Below, in pieces: positions 15,560-24,428 of a stretch of 40,829 bases of DNA. The notes below the pieces were generated by a model that ran no database searches, was not told the origin of the DNA, and saw only the letters and a program-made list of their open reading frames with translations. The stretch covers positions 1 to 40,829 of the forward strand of contig DROT01000153.1 in NCBI GenBank assembly GCA_011321775.1. Direction: 5' to 3'. The stretch comes from Gammaproteobacteria bacterium (lineage in GTDB: Bacteria > Pseudomonadota > Gammaproteobacteria > DSM-19610). A program made the position numbers and the translations under genes. The number at the start of each line of letters is the position of its first letter. Position 1 is the stretch's first letter.

Positions 15560-16040
15560 GGATCTGCAGCGCCAGCCGAACCCGGTCAGGGTGGTGGCCG
15601 ACGATGCACATCCCGACGTGCCGGGCTGGCACTGTGCCGGGATGCCGGCGGCCTGGTACCACGCGATGCGCATGAAGTGGGCCCATGACTGGTCCGGGGC
15701 CAATGCGCTGGAATACGCGCTGTGGCTCGAGGCGGTGGACATGGCCAACGCGAACGGCTGGCGGGTGCCGACCGGCCAGGAGCGCCTGCGGCGCATGGCC
15801 GGCCTGGCCATCGCGGAGCTGGCCGATCCGTCGCGCTACCGTCAGCCGGAGAGCTGGCAACTGAAGGCGGCCTGGATCGGGGTAGGGCGTTCGCAATGGT
15901 TCGACATCTGGCAGGCACGCTACGAGGCGCTATACCGCACGCTGGACGAGTGGAGCAACCTTGCCTGGCGCCACGTTCGCGAGCGCCAGCAGGGCGCATC
16001 GACAGGTGGTGATGAATCGGGCTTGCAAAACCCGGAATGA
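15537..16040 (+). CDS. Probable Q-like late antiterminator (167 aa)
   Basis: Begins MAAVMSAEDLQRQPNPVRVV. The C-terminal part (SWQLKAAWIGVGRSQWFDIW, QARYEALYRTLDEWSNLAWR) has the Trp/Leu helical pattern seen in phage antitermination Q proteins. The strongest argument is place: last gene of the rightward early operon, followed at once by a promoter, a terminator about 75 nt later and then the late genes, the lambda pR'-tR' layout. The function is therefore inferred with moderate confidence. Confidence 0.6.
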   Translation: MAAVMSAEDLQRQPNPVRVVADDAHPDVPGWHCAGMPAAWYHAMRMKWAHDWSGANALEYALWLEAVDMANANGWRVPTGQERLRRMAGLAIAELADPSRYRQPESWQLKAAWIGVGRSQWFDIWQARYEALYRTLDEWSNLAWRHVRERQQGASTGGDESGLQNPE

Positions 16041-16051
16041 GAAGCTACGAT
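16023..16051 (+). promoter_or_regulatory. Candidate late promoter (pR'-like)
   Basis: TTGCAA (16023-16028), a 17-nt spacer and TACGAT (16046-16051). Each box keeps four of six consensus bases. Transcription would start near 16058 and reach the terminator at 16126 within about 90 nt. Confidence 0.45.
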
Positions 16052-16125
16052 TTTTCCATACTCGGATAAATGCCCCCAGACGAAAACCACGGCATTTCTT
16101 CCCCACCGGGTATGCAATTTCAACG

Positions 16126-16149
16126 AACCCCGCTCCGGCGGGGTTTTTT
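16126..16149 (+). terminator. Rho-independent terminator before the late genes
   Basis: Stem CCCCGC/GCGGGG with loop TCCG, followed by six T. It would stop any unmodified transcript before the packaging genes. Confidence 0.85.
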
Positions 16150-16163
16150 ATTGGGAGCGTGAA

Positions 16164-16454
16164 ATGCCCTGGCGTGATCCGAGCAACTGGGTGCCGTTCG
16201 TGATGTCCGCAGGCGCATCGTCGGAGCGGCTGAACGTGCAGCGAATCATCGAGGCGATCATCATCGCTCTCGTGACCGGTGGGGTGACCATGTACGGGGC
16301 GCAGCAGATGGTGGTGGCCAAGCTCGAGAACCTGGACGAGAACCTCGCCAAGCTCGAGCGCCGGCAGGAACAGATCTTCCAGGACTTGTACCGACCGCGT
16401 GTGTCGCCACTGGAACGCGACTGGATGCGTTCGGTTCCCGCTGCGCCGAAGTGA
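16164..16454 (+). CDS. Small membrane protein with coiled coil (96 aa)
   Basis: Begins MPWRDPSNWVPFVMSAGASS. Residues about 29-48 (IIEAIIIALVTGGVTMYGAQ) form one membrane helix; VVAKLENLDENLAKLERRQE is a coiled coil. First gene of the late operon, just ahead of the small terminase. Phages often have holin or spanin-type proteins here, and the helix/coiled-coil plan also fits an accessory lysis or membrane protein, but the main holin candidate is at 39656. Function open. Confidence 0.7.
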   Translation: MPWRDPSNWVPFVMSAGASSERLNVQRIIEAIIIALVTGGVTMYGAQQMVVAKLENLDENLAKLERRQEQIFQDLYRPRVSPLERDWMRSVPAAPK

Positions 16455-16478
16455 ATCTCCAACCGATGGCAGGCAATC

Positions 16479-17057
16479 ATGTCGCGAAACATCAACGGGC
16501 TGACGCCGAAGCAGCAGGTCTTCTGCGATCTGTTCCGCGCGTCGGAAGATCCGGAGGTGCGCGGTAACGCGAAGGCCTGCTACATGCTGGCCTACGGGGC
16601 CACGGCCAGGTCGGCCGAGGCCAACGGGCCTCGCCTGCTCAAGGACAAACACGTGGCCATGTACCTCGAGCATAAGCGGCAGGAAGCCGAGGCGAAGGCG
16701 GACGTGAGCGAGGAGCGCATCCTGCGCGAGGTGGCCGCCATCGCCTTCCTGGATCCGGCGGACTACTTCGACGAGGACGGCAACCTGCGCCACGTGAAGG
16801 ACATGCCGGAACAGGCCCGGCGCGCCCTGGCGCAGATCGAGGTGAAGGCGGTCGGCAGCGAGGAGGCCCAGGCCTTCGTGACGCGCATCCGGCATGGCGA
16901 CAAGAAGGGCGCGCTCGAGCTGCTGATGAAGTTCAAGAAGATGCTCACCGACAAGGTCGAGCACGGTGGCGAGATCAAGACCGGCGGTGTCCTGTTGGTG
17001 CCGGCCGAGACGAGCTTGGAAGAATGGCAGCGCCAGCACTACGGCAGCCGGAAGTAG
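16479..17057 (+). CDS. terS: Terminase small subunit
   Basis: A 192-aa DNA-packaging protein of the Terminase_2 type. The N-terminal GLTPKQQVFCDLFRASEDPE and AKACYMLAYGATARSAEANG form the helix-turn-helix that binds the packaging site, and LLKDKHVAMYLEHKRQEAEA is the linking helix. LDPADYFDEDGNL is also a typical family stretch. It overlaps the start of the large subunit by 34 nt. Confidence 0.9.
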   Translation: MSRNINGLTPKQQVFCDLFRASEDPEVRGNAKACYMLAYGATARSAEANGPRLLKDKHVAMYLEHKRQEAEAKADVSEERILREVAAIAFLDPADYFDEDGNLRHVKDMPEQARRALAQIEVKAVGSEEAQAFVTRIRHGDKKGALELLMKFKKMLTDKVEHGGEIKTGGVLLVPAETSLEEWQRQHYGSRK

Positions 17058-19447
17058 AGGTCGTCTGGCAACCGTTCCCGGGCGGGCAGACGCGGTTCCT
17101 GACCTGCCCGGTGCGGGAGATCTTCGCGGAAGGAAATCGTGGTGGGGGGAAGCGCCTGGCGAACGACCAGCCGGTTCTGACGGACAGAGGATGGGTGCCG
17201 GCGGGTGACGTGACCATGCAGGACAGGCTGGTCGCACCCGATGGCCAGTACACGCGCATCCTTGGCATCTACCCTGGTCGACGGGAACCGTACTATCGCG
17301 TGGTGACCGAGGGCGGGGCATCGGTGGTGGTCTGTGGCGAGCACAACTGGCTGGTCTATCACGGCAAGAACGGATCTCGCGACGGCTGGCGGGTGCTGAC
17401 GACGGAACAGATCCGTGACCGGAAGGGGCCTCACTATCTGCCATTGATGTCGGCGCCTGCACCAGGGAGGAAATGGCGCGGTTTCGATCCGTGGATCGTC
17501 GGCTATCTGCTGGGCAACGGTACGACCAATGCCGCGCATCCGAGCATCTACACGGTCGAACCGGAAGTGATCGATTACCTGGAACGTGCGGGATGGCGGG
17601 TCTACGACTATCCATCACAGAGCACGACGATGGTGACGCTGCTCGGCGATGCCGGGAAGGCGCTGCAGGCATTGGTAGGTCGTCATTCAGGCGGGGACAA
17701 GCGCATTCCCTATGTTCTGCTTGCGGCAGATCCGGACAGCCGGCTCGCCCTGCTTCAGGGGCTGATGGACAGTGATGGTTCCGTCGAACGCGGAAACGGC
17801 ACATCGAAAAACCCGGGCGGGCAATGCGCGTTCGTGAGCGTGTCACGCCATCTGGCTGAAGGCGTGCAGTATCTGGTTCGTTCGCTCGGCGGCAAGGCGC
17901 GAATCCACTGGAAGAACAAGCACAGTGACAAGGGCGGAAGACACGGATACTGGCATGTGTCCATCACCCATGCCGGCAAGTTCAATCCGTTCCGCCTGCC
18001 GCGCAAGGCCAGAAAGGTTCGGCCACAGAAAGGTAGCCGGAACCGGATATTGGCCATCGAGCCTGTCGGCGAGCGTGACGGTGTCTGCTTCGAGGTGGAG
18101 CATCCGTCGCATCTCTTCGTGGTGAAGGACTTCATCGTCACGCACAATACGGAGACGCTGATCATGAAGTACCTGCGCTACGTTGGCGTGGGGTTCGGCT
18201 CAGCCTGGACCGGCATCGTCTTCCGGCGCGAGTACAAGCACCTGGACGACGTGGTGAAGAAGTGCAAACGGTGGATCCCGCAGATCTTCCCGCAGGCGCG
18301 GTGGCTGTCGGCCAAGAGCGACTACAAGTGGGTCTTTCCGGATGGCGAGGAGCTGTTCCTGCGCGCCATCAAGGATCCGGACGACTACTGGAACTATCAC
18401 GGCCACGAATATCCGTTCGTGGGCTGGGAAGAGCTGACCAACTGGCCGAGCAACGATTGCTACGAGGTGATGAAGTCGACCAATCGCTGTTCGGTGCCTG
18501 AGGTGCCGCGGTTCTACTGTTCCACGGGGAACCCGTACGGGGCCGGCCACGGCTGGGTGAAGGAGCACTTCATCGACATCGGTCCGGAAGGCACCGTGGT
18601 CACCGACGATCAGGGCAACGCCCGGGTGCGCATCCATGTGGACCTGGAGGACAACCGGGCGATGATGGAGAACGACCCGGAGTACGTGAAGCAGCTCGAC
18701 GGAATCAAGAATCCGGAGCTGCGCCGCGCCTGGCGCGACGGGGACTGGGACATCGTCGTGGGCGGCTTCCTGCAGGGGATCTGGAATCCGAAGGTGCACG
18801 TGGTGAAGCCCTTCGAGGTGCCCCTGGACTGGCCGCGCTGGCGTGCGATGGACTGGGGATTCGCGGCGCCGTATTCCATCGGCTGGTACACGATCAGCCC
18901 GGACGGGGTTGTGTACCGCTATCGCGAGCTGTACGGCTACGGCGGCAAGGCCGGCGTCGGTACGCGGGAGTCGGCCACCGAGGTGGCGCGCAAGGTGCGC
19001 CAGCTGGAGGCGCGCGAGCTGGCGGCCGGGGTGGTGTTCCGGCGCAATCCGGCCGACAGCCAGATCTTCGCCAACGATGGCCGCGAGAAAACCATCGAGG
19101 AGTACTTCCGCAAGGAGGGGGTGCGCTGGGTGAAGGCGTCGAAGGGGCCGGGCTCGCGCGTGAACGGGGCGCAGGCCATCATCCAGGCGCTGCAGCAGGA
19201 GAAGTTCAAGGTGTTCGACACCTGCCGGCATTTCATCCGCACGGTGCCGGTGCTGATGCCCGATCCCCACAACTGGGAGGACGTGGACACGGAGATGGAG
19301 GACCACTGCTGGGACGAGGCGATGTATTCGCTGCGCTCCCGGCACAAGGCCCTGCAGCTGGACGACGCTGCCAACGAGCCGAAGCCGGGAACCTACGACT
19401 GGCTGATCAAGGTGACCTCGGAGAAGAAGCGGACGATCCGCGTCTGA
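17024..19447 (+). CDS. terL: Terminase large subunit interrupted by an intein
   Basis: The 807-aa precursor holds a 332-aa intein (residues 44-375); the spliced packaging motor would have 475 aa, a normal TerL length. The Walker A motif EGNRGGGK-T is split between Lys43 and Thr376. Further ATPase marks are YPFVGWEE (Walker B, about 463-470) and STGNP (500-504, motif C). The nuclease begins with Asp610 in RAMDWGFAAP. The protein cuts and pumps phage DNA into the head through the portal. Insertion into the ATP-binding loop means packaging depends on splicing. A terminator-like hairpin follows the gene. Confidence 0.95.
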   Translation: MAAPALRQPEVEVVWQPFPGGQTRFLTCPVREIFAEGNRGGGKRLANDQPVLTDRGWVPAGDVTMQDRLVAPDGQYTRILGIYPGRREPYYRVVTEGGASVVVCGEHNWLVYHGKNGSRDGWRVLTTEQIRDRKGPHYLPLMSAPAPGRKWRGFDPWIVGYLLGNGTTNAAHPSIYTVEPEVIDYLERAGWRVYDYPSQSTTMVTLLGDAGKALQALVGRHSGGDKRIPYVLLAADPDSRLALLQGLMDSDGSVERGNGTSKNPGGQCAFVSVSRHLAEGVQYLVRSLGGKARIHWKNKHSDKGGRHGYWHVSITHAGKFNPFRLPRKARKVRPQKGSRNRILAIEPVGERDGVCFEVEHPSHLFVVKDFIVTHNTETLIMKYLRYVGVGFGSAWTGIVFRREYKHLDDVVKKCKRWIPQIFPQARWLSAKSDYKWVFPDGEELFLRAIKDPDDYWNYHGHEYPFVGWEELTNWPSNDCYEVMKSTNRCSVPEVPRFYCSTGNPYGAGHGWVKEHFIDIGPEGTVVTDDQGNARVRIHVDLEDNRAMMENDPEYVKQLDGIKNPELRRAWRDGDWDIVVGGFLQGIWNPKVHVVKPFEVPLDWPRWRAMDWGFAAPYSIGWYTISPDGVVYRYRELYGYGGKAGVGTRESATEVARKVRQLEARELAAGVVFRRNPADSQIFANDGREKTIEEYFRKEGVRWVKASKGPGSRVNGAQAIIQALQQEKFKVFDTCRHFIRTVPVLMPDPHNWEDVDTEMEDHCWDEAMYSLRSRHKALQLDDAANEPKPGTYDWLIKVTSEKKRTIRV
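17153..18148 (+). mobile_element. Class 3 intein with LAGLIDADG endonuclease in TerL
   Basis: The first residue is Arg44, not Cys, Ser or Ala. The class 3 signature is complete: Trp109 next to the block B histidine (GEHNW), Cys355 in block F (GVCFEVEHPSHLF) and Thr373 in block G (VTHN, ending at Asn375); the next extein residue is Thr376. In class 3 inteins the block F cysteine attacks first. Between the splicing blocks are two LAGLIDADG motifs, VGYLLGNG (159-166) and LQGLMDSDG (244-252). The catalytic acid of the first motif is Asn165, so cleavage may be lost or reduced to nicking. Confidence 0.9.
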
Positions 19448-19474
19448 CGACACGACAGGACGATTTCGATGACG

Positions 19475-19498
19475 GGCCCGGCAAATGCCGGGCCTTTT
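19475..19498 (+). terminator. Hairpin with T-run after terL
   Basis: Stem GGCCCGGC/GCCGGGCC, loop AAAT, then TTTT. It may be a weak terminator or an RNA-stability hairpin that raises expression of the following head genes relative to the terminase. Confidence 0.6.
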
Positions 19499-19530
19499 CG
19501 TTTCACCGGTGAACCAACAGGAGAAAGACC

Positions 19531-19830
19531 ATGAGCCTCAAAGTGAAGACCATCGCCAACGCCCAGGGCGTGGGCAGCTCCGCCGCCGTCCGCATGGATG
19601 CCACGCCGCACGTGACCAAGGATTCCGCGGTCGCCGTCATCCAGCCGTCCTCCGGGGCCGATCGGAGCTGGGCGCTGGAGAAGAGCGACGACGGCGGCAC
19701 CACCTGGTCGAACGTGATCACCGGCTCCGGCGCGGCGCTCAAGATCGCCGAGGTGCAGATGGGCGAGCAGATGCGCCTGACCGTCTCCGGCGGCACGACC
19801 GGCACGGTCGACGCCCTGTTGATGGCCTGA
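19531..19830 (+). CDS. Small head-associated protein (99 aa)
   Basis: Begins MSLKVKTIANAQGVGSSAAV and has a beta-rich pattern (RSWALEKSDDGGTTWSNVIT, MRLTVSGGTTGTVDALLMA). It resembles the small trimeric decoration or fibre-base proteins encoded between terminase and portal in podoviruses. I know no exact family. AGGAG precedes the ATG by 8 nt. Confidence 0.65.
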   Translation: MSLKVKTIANAQGVGSSAAVRMDATPHVTKDSAVAVIQPSSGADRSWALEKSDDGGTTWSNVITGSGAALKIAEVQMGEQMRLTVSGGTTGTVDALLMA

Positions 19831-19846
19831 GACGGCAGCGACGACA

Positions 19847-21817
19847 ATGATGGAATCCACGGCTGAAACCGGGCGCGCGATGGACGAGGAGGCCATGCGT
19901 CCGGAGCACGACCTGGTCCGCCAGTGGAACGATCGCATCGATCAGGGCAAGAAGGACAACGAAAAGCTCAATCGCCAGATCGAGGAGCATCGGCGCTACG
20001 TGCGCGGGGTGCGCAGCGAAGACGATGCCACCGAGGAGCAGGTTCGGACGAACCTGATCTACGCGACACTGGCCTCGATGCTGCCGCACGTCTATGCGAA
20101 GAATCCGGAGATCGCGGTCACGCCCAGCGAGGCTGTGGATCCGAGCCAGTATCCGGCGGTGAAGGGCTTCGCGAAGAGCCTGGAGATCGCCGTCAACCGG
20201 CAGCTCGAGGACGCGAATCTCAAGAAGCGCGCCAAGGCGGCCGTGCGCGCGGCGATGACGGCACGGATCGGCTGGGTGAAGGTGCTCTACCAGCGGGACA
20301 TGAAGACCGATCCCATCATCCAGAGCCGCATCAACGACGTGCAGGAGAATATCAGGCGGATCCAGTACCTGATCGAGGAATGCGACGACGCGGCCGAGCG
20401 CGAGCACAACGAGGCGAAGAAGGCCGAGCTCGAACATCAGGTGAAGGCGCTGGAGGCGCAGGTCGAGGTGAGCGTGGCCGAGGGGATCGTCATCGACCGG
20501 CTGCTCACGGAGGACGTGATCATCGATTCGGCCGTGAAGGACTTCGACAGCTACGTCGATGCGGAGTGGATCGCGCATCGGATCTGGTACCGGCCGGAGC
20601 GCTACGAGGAGGTATTCGGCAAGGAGGTCGACAGCAAGGCGAAGATGTATACCGCCGCAGGACGCGAGAGCAGCAGCGCGAAACGCTCGGATACCGATGC
20701 CTACCTGGCGGTGTGGGAGATCTGGCACAAGGGCAGCAACACGGTCTACACGCTCTGCGAGGGCGAGATGGAGTGGGCCCGGGATCCCTACCAGCCGCAA
20801 AGGCTCGGCGAGCAGTGGTATCCGTTCTTTCCGCTGGGTCTGCATCCGGTGGACGGGCAGTTCCAGCCCATGTCCACCGTCGAGCTGCTCAAGGGCCTGC
20901 AGGACGAGTACGAGCAGATCCGCTCGGACTACGCGGAGCTGCGCCGCAAGAACAAGCCGCACTACGTGACAAGCTCGGAGACCCCGGAGCGGGACATCCA
21001 GCGCAAGGTGGTGGCCGGGATCGGCGAGGTGGTCATCGTGGACGCCAACGGGCGGCCGTTGCGCGAGGTGTTCGACGTGGCGCAGCAACTGCCCATCGAT
21101 CCGGCGCAGTACGACACCAGCCAGATCCGGGCGGACATGGAGTGGATGTCCGGTCTCGGAGACGCCGCCCGCGGCTCCATCATGCGCGCGAAGACGGCCA
21201 CCGAAGCGCAGATCATGCAGGCCGGCCTGGCCAGCCGGACCACGGAGATGCAGGACGCCATCGAGGACTGGATCCGCGACATGGCCCAGTACGTGGCCGA
21301 AATCCTGCTGCAGGAGCTGACACCGGCCCAGGTGCGGCGCCTGGCCGGCGATACCGCCGTCTGGCCGCAGCTGCGCAAGGAGGACGTGTTCGACCTGGTC
21401 AAGATCGAGATCCGGGCCGGGACCACGGGCAAGCCCGACAAGCAGCGTGAACAGGAAAGCTGGGTGAAGTTCATGCCTCAACTGCGTGATCTGATCGCCC
21501 AGGTCAGCGAGCTGCGCCGCAACGGCGACACGGAGACGGCCGACGCGCTGGTGCGCGTTGCCCGGGAAACCATTCGCCGCTTCGACGAGCGCTTCGACGT
21601 GGAGGAGTTCCTGCCGCAGAACGCGGGCAAAGATCAGCCGAACGGCCAGCTGATGCAGATCCAGCAGCAGATGGCCGAGATGCAGAAGCAGATGGCGCTG
21701 CTCGATGCCCAGATCCGCAAGACCAATGCGGAAGCCGCCAAGACCGAGGTGGACGCCGCCGTCACGGCGCAAGGCCTCGGCGGCGTCATGCCGCCAATCG
21801 ACGGGATGCTGCAATGA
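19847..21817 (+). CDS. Portal protein
   Basis: A 656-aa protein, the dodecameric ring at the head vertex through which DNA enters and leaves. Family marks: RTNLIYATLASMLPHVYAKN, VRAAMTARIGWVKVLYQRDM, a long coiled-coil insertion (about 160-215) and DEYEQIRSDYAELRRKNKPH. The C-terminus is a glutamine-rich helix (MQIQQQMAEMQKQMALLDAQ), as in P22-type portals with an extended barrel. Size and order (after TerL, before scaffold and capsid) agree. The gene also contains a parS/Noc-like site with one mismatch. Confidence 0.85.
   Translation: MMESTAETGRAMDEEAMRPEHDLVRQWNDRIDQGKKDNEKLNRQIEEHRRYVRGVRSEDDATEEQVRTNLIYATLASMLPHVYAKNPEIAVTPSEAVDPSQYPAVKGFAKSLEIAVNRQLEDANLKKRAKAAVRAAMTARIGWVKVLYQRDMKTDPIIQSRINDVQENIRRIQYLIEECDDAAEREHNEAKKAELEHQVKALEAQVEVSVAEGIVIDRLLTEDVIIDSAVKDFDSYVDAEWIAHRIWYRPERYEEVFGKEVDSKAKMYTAAGRESSSAKRSDTDAYLAVWEIWHKGSNTVYTLCEGEMEWARDPYQPQRLGEQWYPFFPLGLHPVDGQFQPMSTVELLKGLQDEYEQIRSDYAELRRKNKPHYVTSSETPERDIQRKVVAGIGEVVIVDANGRPLREVFDVAQQLPIDPAQYDTSQIRADMEWMSGLGDAARGSIMRAKTATEAQIMQAGLASRTTEMQDAIEDWIRDMAQYVAEILLQELTPAQVRRLAGDTAVWPQLRKEDVFDLVKIEIRAGTTGKPDKQREQESWVKFMPQLRDLIAQVSELRRNGDTETADALVRVARETIRRFDERFDVEEFLPQNAGKDQPNGQLMQIQQQMAEMQKQMALLDAQIRKTNAEAAKTEVDAAVTAQGLGGVMPPIDGMLQ
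21557..21570. promoter_or_regulatory. parS/Noc-like palindrome, site 4 (one mismatch)
   Basis: GTTGCCCGGGAAAC inside the portal gene, read as ARET, a different codon phase from sites 1-3. The same variant is repeated at 24991. Confidence 0.5.
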
Positions 21818-22020
21818 GCCTGACCAACGGAACGATCGTGCAGGAGGCCGCGGCATCGCTGGGATGGATGGCGCACGGCCACACGGTCGTGAAGGCAACG
21901 GTGACGAGCGTGGCCAGCGCGAGCTATCGGCTGATCGATCAAGCAGTCTCGGTATCTGGCATCGCCGCCGTGGTGCGGTATGCACGGCGCACGATACTGA
22001 CATACCTCGTTCGCAGATGA
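21814..22020 (+). CDS. Small ORF coupled to the portal gene (68 aa)
   Basis: Begins MSLTNGTIVQEAAASLGWMA and ends RTILTYLVRR; its ATG overlaps the portal stop (ATGA). It has Ala/Val/Ser-rich strand-like content and a basic tail. I do not recognise it. The tight coupling suggests a small head protein. Confidence 0.6.
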   Translation: MSLTNGTIVQEAAASLGWMAHGHTVVKATVTSVASASYRLIDQAVSVSGIAAVVRYARRTILTYLVRR

Positions 22021-22047
22021 ACGATTCCCCAACCTACGGAGGTCCCC

Positions 22048-23130
22048 ATGACAATCGAAGACGAGAACGAAAACGGGCGGAATATTCCCGATAACCCGAA
22101 CGGCGAAACGGAGACGCAGTCCGATGGTCCGGAGCAGGTGGACACTGAACAGGCGACGGAGACGGAATCGGAGCCGTCGTCGCTGCTCGAGGCGGTGACC
22201 GAGGAGCTTGGAGGTGACGACGAGGGAGCCGGAGAGGGCGCCGAGGCGTCAGACGATGCCGGTCATGATCACGGCGACGAAGGGAATGCCAATGCTGGTG
22301 CGGAAGGTACCGATAGCGATAACAGCGAGGCCGAGGCTGAAGGGAATGATAAGGCGGACGAGGGCGGCGAAGAGGACGATCTCTACGCGCCCTTGCCGGA
22401 TGACGTGAAGGAGAAGACCCGCGAGCGCTTCAACAAGCTTGTCGAGTCCCACAAGGCGCTGTCCACCGAGCTCGAGACCTATCGGAGCGAGAACGAGGGC
22501 TTCCGGGAGGTCATCAACTATTCGCAGGCCACGCCGGAGGAGTTCAACCAGCTCATCGAGTATTCGCGCCTGGTCAAGACCGGCGATCTGAAGGCGGCGC
22601 TGAACATGCTCGACGAGCAGCGAGCCCAGATCGCCAGGCTGCTCGACGAGCCGGTGGCCGGCGTCGACCAGCTGGCCGATTTTCCGGATCTGAAGCAGCG
22701 TGTCGAGCAGATGGAACTGTCGCAGCAGGACGCGCTCGAGATCGCGGCGCTGCGGCGGCGCGAGGCGGCCATCCGTGAACAGCAGCAGGCGGCCGTCCAG
22801 CAACAGGAACAGGCGACCACGCTGCAGCAGGAGGTCGACCGGGCGTCACAGGCGATCGTGCAGATGGTCAACCAGTGGCAAGCCAACGACATCGACTTTC
22901 CCCGCAAGCAGGAACGGCTGATGGCCAAGGCGCAGGAGATCGCCGAGCGCTATCCGCCGGATCTGTGGCAGCAGGCGCTGCAGGACGTCTACGACGCGAT
23001 GCAGGTGGTCCAAGCGCCTGCGTCCGAAACACCCCCTTCGCCGCAGCCGCTTCGGCCCCAGTCGGGCGGCGGCGGAAAACCGGTTCCACGGAGCATGCTG
23101 CAGGCCGTGGAACAGGCGCTGGGCGAGTAG
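22048..23130 (+). CDS. Scaffolding protein
   Basis: A 360-aa, very acidic protein in its first 120 residues (DDEGAGEGAEASDDAGHDHG type stretches), helical in the middle, coiled-coil and Gln-rich at 220-275, with a basic, Pro-containing C-terminus. Scaffolding proteins guide capsid assembly and then leave the head. The composition and the place between portal and major capsid are the evidence; sequence conservation in this class is low. AACCTACGGAGG lies just before the ATG. Confidence 0.8.
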   Translation: MTIEDENENGRNIPDNPNGETETQSDGPEQVDTEQATETESEPSSLLEAVTEELGGDDEGAGEGAEASDDAGHDHGDEGNANAGAEGTDSDNSEAEAEGNDKADEGGEEDDLYAPLPDDVKEKTRERFNKLVESHKALSTELETYRSENEGFREVINYSQATPEEFNQLIEYSRLVKTGDLKAALNMLDEQRAQIARLLDEPVAGVDQLADFPDLKQRVEQMELSQQDALEIAALRRREAAIREQQQAAVQQQEQATTLQQEVDRASQAIVQMVNQWQANDIDFPRKQERLMAKAQEIAERYPPDLWQQALQDVYDAMQVVQAPASETPPSPQPLRPQSGGGGKPVPRSMLQAVEQALGE

Positions 23131-23262
23131 TCGCCCGGCAACAGCACGACAGCCGTATCGCCGGAGTCGCGCCCGGCAGGACAGTATCGAGGCCTCGTCT
23201 CCCTCAAGTGCTGGGAATGACATCGCAACACGTGTTCAACCCACTACTCGAGGAGTATCACC

Positions 23263-24333
23263 ATGCCTTTCACCGCAGAAGAGATCGCGGCCGCCGGCAA
23301 GATCAGTCTGGACTACTACCAGAAGAACAAGCCGGTCGACCAGGTCAATACGGAGCGGCCGCTGCTCAAGACCCTGAAGTCGAAGCAGAAGAGCGCACCC
23401 GGCAACAAGCAGTTCATCGTGGAACAGCTGCGCAAGAGCAACGGTTCCAACTTCCAGTGGTTCAACGGCTCCGAGGTCGTCACCTACAACAAGCGACGCA
23501 ACATCGAGCAGTCGCAGTACGCCTGGCGTTCGGCCCACGACGGTTTCGCCCTGGACGAGGATCGGCTGATCCAGAACGGGATCACCATCGACGAGTCCGG
23601 CAAGGGCAAGAACCACACCCAGGCCGAGCGGGTTCAGCTGACCAACCTGCTCGAGGAGGAGATCGAGGCGCTCGATCTCGGTTTCGAGGAGAAGTTCGAC
23701 CAGGCGCTGCACCTGGACGGAACCCAGGACGCCGACGCGGTCATCGGTCTCGATGCCATCGTCTCGCTGACGCCGGCCACCGGCACCGTCGGCGGCATCG
23801 ACGCCTCGGCCAATCCCTTCTGGCGCAACCACGCCGCCACCGGCCTGACCACGGCCACCAGCACCGGCAATATTCTCAACCAGATGGAGCTGGCCTGGCG
23901 GGCCTGCATCCGCAACGGCGGCGTGCCCGACTTCATCCTGGTCGGGTCCGACTTCTTGGACGGCTACCGGAACTTCATGATGAACACCTTCGGCCGCGTG
24001 AACTACACGCCCACCGGTCCGAAGAACATCGACGGGGGTTCCGGTCACAAGCAGGGCGTGAGCACCGGGATCTACTTCAACGGCGTCGAGCTGGTGTGGG
24101 ATCCGGTGTTCAGCGAGCTGGACACCCTGTATGCGCCGACCACACCCTGGGAGAAGCGCTGCTACTTCATCAACTCCCGGCACCTGCGCCTGCGGCCGAT
24201 CGACGGCCAGGACATGGTGACCCGCAAGCCGCCTCGTGCCTATGACAAGTACGAGTACTACTGGGGCCTGACCTGGCGCGGCGCGATGACCTGCAACCGC
24301 CGCAACGCGCACGCGGTGCTGGCCATCGCCTGA
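23263..24333 (+). CDS. Major capsid protein
   Basis: A 356-aa protein beginning MPFTAEEIAAAGKISLDYYQ. It has the HK97-fold plan in order: N-arm, a long helix (QAERVQLTNLLEEEIEALDL), a central region with WRACIRNGGVPDFILVGSDF and a C-terminal YFINSRHLRLRPIDGQDMVT. The position after the scaffold and an excellent ribosome site (CGAGGAG) fit a highly expressed structural gene. The 132-nt gap before it holds no gene that I can see. Confidence 0.85.
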   Translation: MPFTAEEIAAAGKISLDYYQKNKPVDQVNTERPLLKTLKSKQKSAPGNKQFIVEQLRKSNGSNFQWFNGSEVVTYNKRRNIEQSQYAWRSAHDGFALDEDRLIQNGITIDESGKGKNHTQAERVQLTNLLEEEIEALDLGFEEKFDQALHLDGTQDADAVIGLDAIVSLTPATGTVGGIDASANPFWRNHAATGLTTATSTGNILNQMELAWRACIRNGGVPDFILVGSDFLDGYRNFMMNTFGRVNYTPTGPKNIDGGSGHKQGVSTGIYFNGVELVWDPVFSELDTLYAPTTPWEKRCYFINSRHLRLRPIDGQDMVTRKPPRAYDKYEYYWGLTWRGAMTCNRRNAHAVLAIA

Positions 24334-24428
24334 TCCATCGTCCGATGGGGACCACGCCGGGCGTGTTGGCCCGTGCGCCCGGCGTGGACGTGCAACGGGC
24401 CACCTTTCCCCAAATACAGGAGAACGTC

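Noticed and set aside
15930..17846. Long open frame (638 aa) on the minus strand
   Set aside because: Antisense shadow of Q-like, terS and terL genes; Arg/Pro/His-rich composition typical of GC-rich shadow frames and no plausible start.
19499..19514. GTTTCACCGGTGAACC palindrome after terL
   Set aside because: A perfect 12-bp inner palindrome, but the centre differs from both parS and the repeated site and it occurs once; probably chance or part of the leader of the next gene.
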